Assembly: GCF_011386835.1 (NCBI RefSeq)
Contig: NC_088797.1
Coordinates: 39,431,583 to 39,495,582, forward strand
Origin: Chrysemys picta bellii
Taxonomy: Eukaryota; Chordata; Testudines; Emydidae
Reading direction: 5' to 3'
Length of the DNA: 64,000 nucleotides
Both the position numbers and the translations under genes were made by a program. Under the pieces are notes generated by a model, which saw nothing but the letters and a program-made list of their open reading frames with translations, ran no database searches and had not been told where the DNA came from. How positions within the stretch are numbered: position 1 is the first letter of the stretch; each line of letters opens with the position of its first letter. Shown here piece by piece: positions 11,942 to 23,019 of this stretch.

Positions 11942-14300
11942 ATGATGCTTAAAATTGTTGATTGGCTCTAGTTTTCAAGATATGCTATTGAGTCAGTATA
12001 TACGACCCTTGACTTGGGAATGGCGGAGGATAAGTGAGTTATAAAGGGAAGGGATCTCAATTTAAACCAGAAATGACTAAAATACATCTTTGACTGGATC
12101 TATGAATAAATCTATGACTGGGTTTGGACAGTACTTGCTTTTTAGGCAAAACAATGAATGATGCAATCTGAAGCTGGTATTGCAACATACGTGATATGAA
12201 TTGCATCATGTTATTCCTAGAAGTCATGGATGATGCAATCATAACAAAGCTTACATCACTCTGCTGAACAAATTGCCCTATATCAGCTCTAGAAATCATA
12301 CAGTGTCGTGCTCCCTTATTTGTCAGTGTTTGATTTTGCAAAGGGACACATTTCTGTTTAGCCAAAGTGAGCAGAGATGCCTCATACCAGTGTGAACAGT
12401 GCAGATAACTTCTGCTATGTTTGTGGTGAAGTGACTTTTGCATCACAAAAGCGCAGTATAACCACTATGGTTAAGAAAGCCTATCACCTTTATTTTGGCT
12501 GCAAAATTGGAGATCAGGACAAGAGGTGGGCCCCACACATATGCTGCAACACTTGTGCAACAAATCTTCGCCAGTGGTTGAACAGCAAAAGGAAATCTAT
12601 GCCTTTTGCAGTGCCAATGATTTGGAGAGAGCCAACAGATCATACCAGCAATTGTTACTTCTGCATGGTGCCTCCAGTTGGGAAAGGTGAGTCAAAGAAG
12701 AAAAAGTGGCCTGTGCATTATCCAAACATTCCATCAGCTATAAGTCCAGTACCCCACGGAGAAGGACTGACGGTTCCTGATGCACCAGAATCATTCTCAC
12801 TTGAGTCAGACGAGGAAGAGGATGAAACTTCTGGTCCTGAACCATCAATGTCACAGGACCCACATTTTCTCCCATTCTCCTCCTCTGAACCACACCTCAT
12901 AACACAAGGTCAACTGAATGACCTTGTCAGGGATTTGGAACTACCCAAGAGTAAGGCAGAGCTGTTGGGCTCCAGACTACAGCAGTGGAATCGCCTGGCA
13001 GGTGATGTTAGGGTTTCCAGGTTCCGTGACCGTCAAAAGGATCTTGTCCCATTCTTCTTCATGGAAGATGATCTTGTAGCCTGCAACAACATCGATGGTG
13101 TGATGGCAGCCCTCAACATCGTTCACGATCCAGATGAGTGGAGACTGTTCATTGATTCATCGAAGAAGAGTCTTAAAGCTGTTTTACTGCATAATGGCAA
13201 TGTTTTGCCATCAATTCCAGTTGGTCATGCAGTCCATATGAAAGAAACCTATGACAACATGAAACAACTTTCGAGGTGCATAAACTATGACCAACATCAG
13301 TGGCAGCTTTGTGGTGATTTGAAGGTTGTTGCTCTCTTGCTTGGTCTGCAGACTGGATACACAAAGTACTGCTGTTTTCTCTGCGAATGGGATAGTCGTG
13401 CAAGAGATTCCCACTACATCAAGAAAGATTGGCCACTCCGACAGTCATTGGAGCCTGGGAGGAAAAGTGTTCAGCATCCACCACTTGTTGAATCAAGGAA
13501 GATTTTGTTACCACCCTTACACATCAAGCTGAGTCTGATGAAGAACTTTGTCAAGGCCATTGACAAAACACAAGCAGCTTTCAAGTACCTCCGTGGAAAA
13601 TTTCCAAGGTTAAGTGAAGCTAAGATAAAGGAAGGTGTCTTTGTTGGTCCTCAGATTCGTGAACTTCTTCGAGATGATGCATTTGACCATGCACTGCGTG
13701 GCAAGGAAAAGATGGCCTAGAAAGCCTTCCAGTTAGTGGCAATAAATTTTCTCTGAAACAACAAGGCAGACAACTACAGGTTGTTGGTGGAAAACCTCCT
13801 CAAGGCATACAAAAGCCTTGGTTGCAACATGTCACTAAAGATACATTTTTTGCACTCTCATCTAGATTTTTTTCCACCAAACTGCGGAGCAGTGAGCGAC
13901 GAGCATGGCGAGCGATTTCACCAGGACATTGCAACAATGGAGAAACGCTATCAGGGCAAATGGAGCCCATCAATGCTTGCAGACTATTGCTGGACAGTGA
14001 CAAGAGATGCTCCATGTAATGAATACAAGAGACAAGCCAAGAAGCACCGAGTAGACACTGAATAGGACTAAACTATGTACAGAATAGTTTTTTGCCTTTT
14101 GTTTCATAATAAATTTTATTTATATAACCCTTTTGCTGATTTTTAAAGTGTTACATAAACAGGACAGGTGAAATATTATCATGTAAAGCAACCATAAACA
14201 CTTGATTAAAACTCTACTATCTACACAATATACACAGACATAAAATGTAAAAACTTAAATATCTTAGAAACAGTAGCCAATCAGTTGTTTTAATTGTCAT
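11942..14300 (+). mobile_element. Unclassified DNA-transposon-like unit
   Basis: The unit holds one long ORF (see 12377-14065). Its outer ends look inverted: 11942-11983 matches the reverse complement of 14259-14300 at 30 of 42 positions without gaps, including the shared core gattggct and the end aagatat. True ends may lie further out, and no clear target duplication was found. Internal non-coding sequence upstream of the ORF has repeated 'gatgcaatc' phrases (12150-12240). The structure suggests a cut-and-paste element, but I do not recognise the superfamily. Confidence 0.5.
12377..14065 (+). pseudogene. Unknown transposon protein, two in-frame stops
   Basis: One frame of 562 codons, broken only by TAG at 13718-13720 (from a likely Trp codon) and TGA at 13754-13756. 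I do not recognise a named family. Residues 13-60 hold Cys pairs (C13-x2-C16, C56/C57-x2-C60) that could bind zinc, followed by another CYFC near residue 95 and an acidic serine-rich linker. The second half has strand-like FIDSSKKSLKAVLLH (D260), CGDLKVVALLLG (D314), CCFLCEWDSR (C333-x2-C336) and DEHGERFHQDI (D508-E512). D260, D314 and an acidic residue near 509-512 could form a DDE/RNase H-like transposase site with a zinc-binding insert; this is inference. The ATG at 12377 is the first in frame and sits just before the Cys motif. Little frame decay suggests fairly recent loss. Confidence 0.6.
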
Positions 14301-14309
14301 ATTTGAATT

Positions 14310-15868
14310 CAGCACATCAAAATACATAATAAATAGCACATTTTATCTCTGAAGCAGACGACTTCTCAAAAATTGTAGACCAGTGTAGCCCCTGTATCTG
14401 GCTGTTCAAATTCAGCAGACAGACACTTCTCCTCTGCCCTCCACCCCAACAGAAACTTTTCCCTCTTTGCTTCAGAGATATTATGCAGGCAGCTATAACC
14501 ATTGGGATATTTTTCTCACTGAGATCCAATCTTGTGAGTAAACAATGTCAGTGTCCCTTCAAACAACCAAAAGCACATTCAACTTTAATTCTTCACCTGC
14601 TGAACCAGAAGTTAAATCGTTCCTTGGTGCTGTTGAGATGGACATGAGCCAAGGGAACTAGGGGTTAGGCTGGGTCCCCCAGATTACTATTGGTATTTTA
14701 ACACTCTCAATGGTAATTTGCCATTTGGGAAAGAAAGTTTGTGCTTGTAGCTTTCTGACCAGTCCTGAGTTCTAAAAGATGCAAGCATCATGCACCTTCC
14801 CTGACCAGCCTGCAGTGAGGTCAGTGAAGATTCCCCAGTGATCCACCAATGGTTATCTAAACATAGAAAAGTAGCCCTTTCTGAGTGGCAAGGTGGTCTG
14901 TTGACAAAATAGGGATGTGCTTGCCGTCTAACAGTCCACCGTAATTCAGGAACCCCACTGCTGCAAATCCATCCACTATGTCCTGCACACTGCCGAGAGT
15001 AACAGTCCTAAGTAGCAGGAAGCGATTAATGACCCTGCTCAACTGCATCACCACAGCCCCTGGGGCAGATTTCTCGACTCCAAATTGATTCCCATCTGAC
15101 CAGTAGCAATCAGGCATTGCAAATTCCCACAGTGTGATCATGACTCGCTTCTCCCCTCTCGATGCAGATCTCATTTTGGTGTCCCTGTGCTGGAGGGCTG
15201 GGGTGAGCTCAGCACACAAATCCAGGAATATTGCCTTGCGCATTCAAAAATTCTGCAGCCACAGCTTGTCATCCCAAACCTGCATTATGATGTGATCCCA
15301 CCAGTCAGTGCTTTTTTCTTGGGTCCAGAAGCAGTGCTCCACGAATGCCACCAATAACCTTGAATTGGTTCTCTCTCTGTCCCACAGCAATCTGTCCTCC
15401 AAAAAATTGTCATGTTCCCCACTCATCTGGATATTCTTGCAGCTCTGCAAATACATGATAATAGTGCAGAGCTGTGCAGGCTCCATGCTTCTGTCAGAAA
15501 TGGTGGATGGCAAGGAGGGCCATGCAGGTTTGTGGGATTTTGATAAAAAGCAAAAAAGGTGCGAAATTATGGGATACATATAACATTAAGGGATGGAGAC
15601 AGTTGCAATTGGGAAGTTGACCCCATGCTCCCAGTCACCCCCCCATCACGCATTGCAAAAACTTCCCAAAAGACAGTGTGCTGGATGGTGCTGAGTTGCA
15701 CAGTGGGCTTCCTACCCATGGTGCACTGCTCTCTGCATCAACACAAGCACGACTGGTCTGTATGTGCACCGCCAACACAAGGAGCCAAGTGTGCACGTGC
15801 TCAAACAATGTAATAACTGCAGCAGCTGTATGTCGACATAACTTGTAATTTGTAGTGTAGACTTGGCC
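14310..15868 (-). mobile_element. PIF/Harbinger element, decayed
   Basis: The right end (about 15852-15868) reads, on the minus strand, 'ggccaagtctacactac'. It resembles the start of the Harbinger element at 60691 ('ggcctggtctacactag'). The body is a decayed Harbinger nuclease gene on the minus strand. I did not find the matching left end; it may have been lost where the neighbouring unit ends near 14300. Confidence 0.7.
14317..15579 (-). pseudogene. HARBI1-like transposase pseudogene
   Basis: A DDE nuclease of PIF/Harbinger type, which cuts DNA together with its Myb-like partner. Reading the minus strand from 15579: DDKLWLQNF, a TGA where Arg is expected (15244-15246), MRKAIFLDLCAELTPAL, GNQFGVEKSAPGAVVM, then GGLLDGKHIPIL with the first Asp. 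After a frame change near 14870, another frame gives GWSGKVHDA (second Asp), VECAFGCLKG (catalytic Glu) and LDLSEKNIPMVIAACI. Parts are visible in frames 15244-15579, 14857-15243 and 14317-14529. Order and motifs match HARBI1-type proteins. Several further stops make it dead. Confidence 0.85.
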
Positions 15869-16059
15869 AATGAAATCATACAAATGGATGTAAAGAGATT
15901 AGAAACAGAGGCAGAAAATGAACATATTTAACTTGGAAGAAAGGCGGCTTACACATCTGGGGGACAACCCATTCCAACCCTGTACAGTATACTCAAAGGT
16001 GGAGAAACATATGAAGAATTAACACTGAAAGAGATGCATCGGCAGTAGCAAACAGCAAA
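15869..16059. other. Unassigned spacer
   Basis: No recognised feature. Confidence 0.4.
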
Positions 16060-16470
16060 TGGGATATCATTACAAATAAGGACAATATCAACTTGGGATG
16101 CATTTGTGAAGGCTTCATATCACAGATGAGGGAGGTAATAGCCTTTTCTCTATGCAGCTATGGTGCAAGCATGATTGATGCCATCTTACTAACACACCAA
16201 GACTGAACCAACGCTAAAAGCATGAGTATTAACAGCTTGAGCTAAAGAGCTTAGCTCTCAAGTTGAGAGCTGAGACTGACTCACAACCTTGTTGGATTGG
16301 GCACACTGACCAGTGGGTTACACAAGCATTTCTTGAATATAGCACTGGATTCTGGGCATGTTACCAGAACGTTACTGAATTTGGAGTGAGTTCAGAAGAA
16401 AGCAACAAAACTGACTAGGGAGCAGGAGGGATTTCTTTATGAAGAAAGATACTTAAAAAGTTAAGGCTTA
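16060..16470 (+). mobile_element. Very old CR1 fragment, interrupted
   Basis: 'gggatgcatttgtgaaggct' and 'gagggaggtaatagcctttt' align with the CR1 stretch reading GCISRSIVSKTREVI at 8370-8430. 'gttcagaagaaagcaacaaa' aligns with VQRRATK at 8525. About 150 bp of unrelated sequence lies between them. Heavy decay. Confidence 0.45.
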
Positions 16471-17112
16471 GCTAACGGGAATGCCATTGCACATCTGTGG
16501 AATTTGGGCATCTAATTCCCTTAGGCCCCTTTGAAAACTGTTGCCTAAATATACCCATATACCTTGGGTAGGTGACAACCAGTAGGTTATCTCAGAAGTC
16601 ACTATAACAGTCTGCAAAGGAGGGAGAGGAATGTTTAAGTGCAACATTTTGGGGGGTGGGCGAGTGGGAGCAATAACCCGCCACAATGGGACTAACTTGA
16701 GAAAGGGAGAAACTTGCCAACAATAAGATTTATATTCTCCCTCAATCTCTTGTCAACCAAGTGTATTTTTAGAGGATCCCTCTAACTTAACACTAGTATC
16801 ACTCACACAGTTATTTTCTATGTATGTTTGTGCTGAGCACAATTCAAATGGGACCTTCCCTTTGCCATGGTAGTTTAATATGGGTATTTAATGTATGTAA
16901 ACTAAAAGGTTTTAAGCTCTGATTTAAGTATAAATCTTAATAAAACCTAAACTATGGAGCTACTAGGGCTACTCCATAATAATTTGTTCAATTTAAAAAA
17001 AATAAAGAGCTCCTTTGACATTGGTTTGGTTTACTTTTCTGTTAGATACATCTGATTAATGAGATAGCTAGGGAGAAACACATATTGATGCACACTGCAT
17101 TTCCGCTGTGTA
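16471..17112. other. No recognised feature
   Basis: AT-rich. The minus-strand frame at 16468-16686 has no motif. Nothing supported. Confidence 0.4.
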
Positions 17113-17513
17113 CACCAGATCAGTGGTTCTCAAACAGGGGTATGTGTACCCCAGGGATACATCAACTCATCTAGATATCTGCCTAATTTTACAACAGGCT
17201 ACATAAAAATCACTAGCAAAGCCAGTACAAAATAAAATTTCATAAAATGACTTATTTATATGGCTCTATATACTATGCACTGAAATGTAAGTACAATATT
17301 TGTATTCCAATCGATTTATTTTATAATTATATGGTAGAAATGAGAAAGTAAGCAATTGTTCAGTACTAGTGTGTTGTGACACGTGTATTTTTATGGCTGA
17401 TTTCGTGAGCAAGTAGTTTTTAAGTGAGGTAAAACTTGGGAGGTATGCAAGACAAATCAGGCTCCTGAAAGGGGTACAGTAGCCTAAACAAGTTGAGAGC
17501 TACTGCACTAGAT
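17113..17513. mobile_element. hAT-type MITE with 8-bp target duplication
   Basis: The element (17121-17505) starts cagtggttctcaaac and ends gttgagagctactg, which are imperfect inverted repeats of the kind seen in hAT/Charlie elements. It is flanked by caccagat (17113-17120) and cactagat (17506-17513), an 8-bp duplication with one change. The interior is AT-rich and non-coding, so it is non-autonomous. Confidence 0.75.
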
Positions 17514-17611
17514 GTTAGCCTGCTTCTCTGTAAGAGCATATACAGTGCATTGAAGGCATAGAAATTATTCCCAGAGCTGAATAGAATTGTTCATAAAACA
17601 AACAAACAAAC

Positions 17612-17765
17612 AAACAAAACCGAGGAGTCCTTGTGGCACCTTAGAGACTAACAAATTTATTTGGGCATAAGCTTTCGTGGGCTAGAACCCACTTCATCAG
17701 ATGTATGAAGTAAAAAATACAGGAGCAGGTATAAATACATGAAAGGATGGGGGTGAATTATTCAT
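17612..17765 (-). mobile_element. PLE terminus fragment
   Basis: Contains 'gtggcaccttagagactaac' and 'gggcataagctttcgtgggc', shared with the copies at 4146, 31421, 32511 and 38832. On the minus strand the hammerhead-like core is followed by the tail side, which is cut near 17612. The upstream part ('caggagcaggtataaatac') matches the similar stretch at 38975. Preceded by a short (aaac)n run. Confidence 0.7.
17665..17704 (-). ncRNA. Hammerhead-like motif, core intact
   Basis: Minus strand: stem I CAU/AUG, core CUGAUGA, hairpin GUGGG-UUCUAG-CCCAC, then GAAAGCUU. All conserved single-strand positions of the hammerhead core are present. The self-complementary AGCU in place of stem III would need two copies to pair. 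An extra A lies between core and stem II, as in all copies here. Activity untested. Confidence 0.4.
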
Positions 17766-19139
17766 GTTTGGCTGCACACAAATGAAGCCTATCTGCCTCA
17801 TAATCAGAGCTGTTTGAGCAATTGCCCCTTTACTATTTGCTAACCTTCTTCCTAATTAGAATCTGGATTTCAATACAGCTGTTCAAAGATGTGACTCATT
17901 GGTAAACATTACAACAAAAGTGAACTGTAGAAGAATGAAACAATGAACAGGTATAATCTTAATTTTTGATTACAAGGCAAAATTCAATTAAAAATGCTTA
18001 AGAGGTTATTAAGACCAAGGCCAAGCAAGCAAATAGGAATATTGAATTGAACAATAAAAAGATTTTTCCCCTAAGCAGGCAAAAGAATAGTTTCAGAGAC
18101 AAATGACATGAATTTCAGTTCCTAATGCCAAAAATGTCCAACACATTTAATTAGGAAAATCACTATAAAGGTAACTTGGCAAACAGAAAATAACTATCAC
18201 AGATTAGCTTTGCTTCTTTTTAAGACTGCTGAAACAGAAACAATATGAAAGACTAAATATTTCCAAGTGTCAATATCTACTGTGCCCTGAGATGGAACAC
18301 ATGATTCTCCACTATTTTAACCACTATTCTGTTAACACTTTTTTTCATATAACATCTTTCATAGCAGAGGGCTCAGACTCACTGTTGAGATCCTTACAAT
18401 GATATAAAATCTCTGCAAGAAACTTGGTTTTGTTGGTTTAGTGGGATTTGCAAGGTTAGTTTTATAAAGTTGTTTTGTCTCTCTCTCTTGTTTACTGATA
18501 TTTCTAAAACAAGTGTACAAATGCACTCCTGCATTATGGACACTACTCAAACTGCTTGTGCAAATCTGAGGTTTGTGTGTGCACATGGCTAGACTGGCAC
18601 CTATACAGCTATTTGCATGCAAAAAATAGGGATTTTAAGTGTTTCCAAAAGGGAGAACACCTATTGTCTAAATGTGAATTTTTGCTTGCAGTGTGGAATA
18701 TTTTACCCCTATTTTTCAACTATATGGAACTGAAGATAGATGCACTGGGATGGAGTTTGAATATTAGACTGAGAAGAAAACAAATTTAAGCTGGTTCCCC
18801 ATCACAGTTTTTGTAGTCTGATCTCTTAAATTCCTTCCTTAGCAACAAAACACAACAAACCATAAATACAAAAGTTAATTTATTACCTTCGGGTATTTTG
18901 CATGAGCTTTCTCTTTTCTTTAATCATCAGTTAAGTCCCTGTAGATCTGCACAAGAACCAGCATTATTCAAATGGCCCAGAATCGGGGTGGAGAGTGGGG
19001 TGGTCTGATTTGCTGATGACACTTTTTTTTTTTTTAAATGTTCGTGAAGAAGAAAAAGGCTTCCCCTCACTGGAGATAAATTATCTGTACTCTTTAAGGG
19101 ACTGAACTTCTGCTCCACTACAGAACCACTATATAATAT
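17766..19139. other. No recognised feature
   Basis: AT-rich sequence with short frames (18359-18622, 18556-18789, 18927-19118) lacking motifs. No repeat recognised. Confidence 0.4.
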
Positions 19140-20310
19140 TATGTAGAGAACTAGAAGAATTCTGCCTCTGCCTCAAAGAATTATTTCACAAAAATGATGA
19201 CACCACTCAAAATTACCACACCCCCACCGACAATCATAAGAAAAAAGTATCATCTGACTGGATACCAGAGAGTGGACAAAACTTCACTACATTGATTATT
19301 TCAGGAAAAAAATCGACTGCAAAATCCTTAACAAACATCGCATCCGCTGTAATCTCTCCACGGTCGAGACAGCCAGACAGTTCCTGAAATCTAACCACTA
19401 GATAGTGATCAAACCAGCAAAGTGGGCGCCATTGTAATCCTTAACCACAATGACTATATTAACAAGGCCAACCAACAACACTCTGACACCATTTATTATA
19501 AGGAATTCAAAGAAGACCCCACGCCACAATTTACCCAGGAATTTAAGGATATCATCATATCTTCCTCCAAACAAATCCAATTCAAACTCTACAAACTCAT
19601 CCCCCACGAACCCGCCCCAAGGACCTGCCACATGTTTCCCAAGATACACAAACAAGAGAATCCAAGCAGATCCATCATATGTGGCGAGGACACTCTTACA
19701 GAAGGAATATCAGCACTCATAGAAACCATTCTCAAACCACTCACCACACAAAGGGCCCGCTTCCTCCGTGACACAACTGACTTCCTTCACAAACTCCACA
19801 ATATTAACAACCTCCCTCCTAACACCATCCTCCCCACCATAATGGTCACTTCCGTATACACAAACATCTCTCACAACGATGGCATAGCTGCTTGCCTCAA
19901 ATATTTACAAGACAATGGACAACCCTCACATATCCACCCCAAACACATCACCAAACTCATCCATTACATCCTATCCCATAACAATTTTACATTCAATAAA
20001 CACTCTGTCCAAACCATGGGAACAGCTCCCCAATATGCCAAACTCTTCATGGGCCACCTTGAAGAAAAATTTCTGGACAAATGCAGCATGAAACCAATTA
20101 CATACCTGAGATACATTGATAATATTTTCATCCTCTGGACAGACGGCTTAAACTCCCTCACAGATTTCCACCACAACTTCAACAACCATCACCTGTCCAC
20201 TAAACTCTCTCTGAAACACTCCCACACCAACACCAACTTCCTGGAAACCATAATCAGCTTCAATAATGGAACCCTACAGACAAGAAACCCATGGATCACC
20301 ACATAGGCCC
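19140..20310 (+). mobile_element. Penelope-like element, RT portion
   Basis: A PLE fragment in sense orientation. The start (19140-19200) reads LEEFCL followed by LKELF, the usual N-terminal side of PLE ORFs. It then runs into the RT frame and stops abruptly at about 20306, where GC-rich transposon sequence begins. The linker, GIY-YIG domain and 3' terminus are not present here. Confidence 0.85.
19422..20306 (+). pseudogene. Penelope-like reverse transcriptase fragment
   Basis: Reverse transcriptase of a Penelope-like retroelement, related to telomerase RT. Visible motifs in order: GAIVILNHNDY, FPKIHKQENPSRSI (the PLE 'PKIHK' box), LRDTTDFLHKL, SVYTNISHNDGI (motif A region), GTAPQYAKLFMGHLEE (motif B) and LRYIDNIFILW (motif C). 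In motif C the expected second Asp of YIDD is Asn, so catalysis is probably lost. Motif A reads SVYTNI where an Asp is usual. Upstream coding sequence from 19140 is in broken frames. The C-terminal half of the protein is missing. It is a dead copy. Confidence 0.85.
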
Positions 20311-20779
20311 ATGGGACCCGTGCCCAGGGACCCCAGCCAATTTGGGGGTCCCCACAGAAGCACCAGCACTCTGGACCCGCCCCCTGCTGCTCCTTCACTC
20401 CCCACCCCTCAGCCCTGCTCCTCCTCTTCCCCCTGAGGCCATGCCGCTGGCCAGGCCAGAAAATGGAGCCTGTGTAGGATGAGTATATTCCCTCCGCCCT
20501 TCCCCATGTGGAGCTGGCTCAAGCCCCCTCTCCAATCCCCTCCCCCTCCCGCACGGAGCCAGCCTGAGCCACTTGCCCAAGTGTCCTCCCCCCCCACGCA
20601 GGGCTGGCCCTAGCCCTGCCACTCATCCGCCCCCGAACCCCTTTTTGGTGAAACTGGGCATTTGTCCCATTTGCTCTTGTCAACTGTTGATCAGTTGGCA
20701 AGAGAAAACAGGACAAATGCCCAGTTTTGCCAAAAAAGTTGGGACTTCTAGGGCCAAAACAGGACATATGGTTACCCTA
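20311..20779 (-). mobile_element. GC-rich DNA transposon fragment
   Basis: The right end reads atatggttaccctag, the reverse complement of the terminal repeat that opens the element at 42440 (agggttaccata). Just inside lies an inverted repeat (aaactgggcatttgtcc against ggacaaatgcccagttt, around 20650 and 20725). A similar hairpin sits inside the end of the 42440-43608 copy. The rest is GC-rich with no ORF of its own. The other end is missing. Confidence 0.55.
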
Positions 20780-21075
20780 GATCAGGGATCCCCAAACTTT
20801 TTCGGTTGTGCCCTCCCCCTTACCTGGTCCACACCCCTCTGGGAGTCGGGATCAGAGCCAGGAGTGGGAGCTGGAGGTCACGGTGGGGCTGGGTGCTGTG
20901 GTAGGGGGACAGGAGTGGGGCCACAGCTGGGAGCGGGGCCAGAGATGTGGCTGGGAAGTGGCATGGGGCAGAGCCATGGCTGGGTCTGGGGGCAGAGCTG
21001 GGGTGGAGCTGGTCTGGGGGCAGAGCAGATCTAGGTGGTGCTCCCTCCCCACCCCCCGTAGGCTTGGTGGCTGAT
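20780..21075. mobile_element. Possible hAT-like fragment, GC-rich
   Basis: Begins with cagggatccccaaac, similar to the hAT-type end at 17121. It continues as G-rich low-complexity sequence with repeated 'gggcagagc' and 'tggggc' phrases. The second end and target duplication were not found. Confidence 0.35.
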
Positions 21076-21309
21076 GAAATTCAGTAACAAGCAGCAAAAG
21101 ATAATGAACAATAGGAAGAACATTTAAAATGCTCATAAAAGGTGATGGAATCTGAATCAGTTTTAATATATCATGGAAAAGTTACTGTGGACAGCTCAAA
21201 AAATGTCAGCTTTGTGAGCAAAAGCATTCAAAAGATGAATAAGATCTTATTTTTTTCAAAAAAGTTCAATGATGTTTTCCTTCATTACAAGTTCATTTAC
21301 AATCCAGAA

Positions 21310-21750
21310 GATATTGACTGGCATTGCTCAAACTCAAGGACTTCAAGACAAAAGAGAAATAACTGTTTCTCCTTGGCTTTGTGTCCATCTTGGGGGGGCA
21401 GGGGAGGCCAGGAGGTCTGTCTGGCCTCCCCTCCATTTTCCCAGCCAGCTCCAAACTGAAACTCCCCAGCCTCTCCTCTCCTTTTGTCTCTTTCCCAGGC
21501 CACCTGATCTCTTTGTTCTCCAACACCTTCAGTTGGCTCCTTTGCAGGGGAGGGGCCCAGGCTATCAGTTGCCAGGAGACAGGGTGTCGGCCATTCTCTG
21601 TGCAGACCCTTGCACACGCTGCCCTCTAGAGCTCTGCAACAATCGCACATCTTTATCCCACCACCTAGATACTTAAGAAATGCATAGGGGAAACTGAGGC
21701 ACCCACACAATATTTAGAGAAAACATTAAGAACATTCCCACTTCGTCACA
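21310..21750 (-). mobile_element. LTR-like fragment
   Basis: Ends with 'cacttcgtcaca', the same gtcaca-type end as the LTRs finishing at 50176 and 59989. Before it is 'ggggaaactgaggcacccac'. No second boundary, coding sequence or duplication was seen. The strand is inferred from the LTRs at 49020 and 53556. Confidence 0.35.
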
Positions 21751-22965
21751 GTAGAACTGCAAGGATACATTAAAATATGAATACCCCTAAAAAGAAGCAG
21801 AAAAAACAGTATCTGCCTATTGAAAATAGCTGTAATAACATTAGTTATTTATATTAAATAGTATTGAGATTGTTATGATTGCTAAATGAAAAAATAGATT
21901 TGATTTTTAGCATTGGACTGAGAAGCTAAGTGACAATTTTTTCCTTTAATCATTCTGGAAAACATCAAGTAATAAAATAAATAAATGAAGTCAATAATAA
22001 ACTAGTAATTCTACTATTGCAGTATGGTGGTTTGAACCAGTATCCTTCAGGTAGTCATTCCATATGCTTCATAAGAAAAAAAGACTTATGGAAAAGGGGT
22101 GGAAAGAGAGAAAGAAAATTATATTTTCATGAAAATGACCTTAGTATATTGATTATGAATAGAATCATTTGTGTTGGTATAAAAAGTGTCCTTACTGTTT
22201 GCTGAAATTATGTGTTAAGATTGTTTTTTCCAAATTAAAATGAACCAAAACCCAGCCTATTCCAATTTTTCTCTTAATGTTAAAACACTGCTGCCGATGT
22301 CAAACAAATTTAGCTGTGTGTTAGTACACACAATAATCACCAAAGAAATGGCAGAGAGTCATTGAATAAGGTCTCTGTGTGAGAAAATGTAATTTCAATG
22401 TTAGAAACTTGCTCACAGTGTGATATACAATTTGAATTTACCATAGAGTGAAGTCAAAGCCAAAATTCAATTTTCCTTTGTGTATAAAACTTTTGTGCAT
22501 TTAACCCATCTGTCCATCTTTGATTTTTTTTTATTATTTTCATAATTATGATGTTAGCTGGTGTTATAAATCCACCATCACATTAGTTTTGTCCCTTGGC
22601 TGTTCTGTAGAGTTAGACAGTGGTACCATGATCAAAATTCTCTTTGACTGTATCAATCTATACATATTTTAGATTAGGAGTAATAATAGCTTTTTCAGAA
22701 TTAAGCGAAGTGATTGATTTGTATTTTACAGAAGTACAGTAGTTTTTTTTAGGAAAATGCAACAGAGACTCAATGAAAGCTCTGCATCAAAGCAAAGAAC
22801 CAGCTGAATAATATGCACACTGGGCTTTGATAAATACAGCTCTAGCTGTAGTTTAATTTGTCAATTAAGACTGTCTTCAAATATGCATCATTGGTACACT
22901 AAAACTATTAAAATAATTTTGGTTCACACTACATTAAAATTATTATAATCTTGTTAAAAGAACAA
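21751..22965. other. No recognised feature
   Basis: AT-rich sequence; no motif-bearing frame or repeat that I can name. Confidence 0.4.
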
Positions 22966-23018
22966 GTACGCCTGTTCTTTTTGCGGATACAGACTAACAC
23001 GGCTGCTACTCTGAAATC
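22966..23018 (+). mobile_element. PLE terminus tail fragment
   Basis: 'gcggatacagactaacacgg' followed by ctgctactctgaaa is the tail of the PLE-terminus/SINE-like repeat, here in sense. The repeat is cut on its left and abuts the CR1 that starts at about 23020. Confidence 0.65.
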
Positions 23019-23019
23019 T

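Noticed and set aside
12057..12446. 129-codon minus-strand frame upstream of the unknown ORF
   Set aside because: It overlaps the start of the plus-strand ORF, shows no motif and has low-complexity His/Ser content. Probably chance.
21269..21710. Frames of 135 and 137 codons on opposite strands
   Set aside because: They lie in an LTR-like, pyrimidine-rich stretch without retroviral or host motifs.
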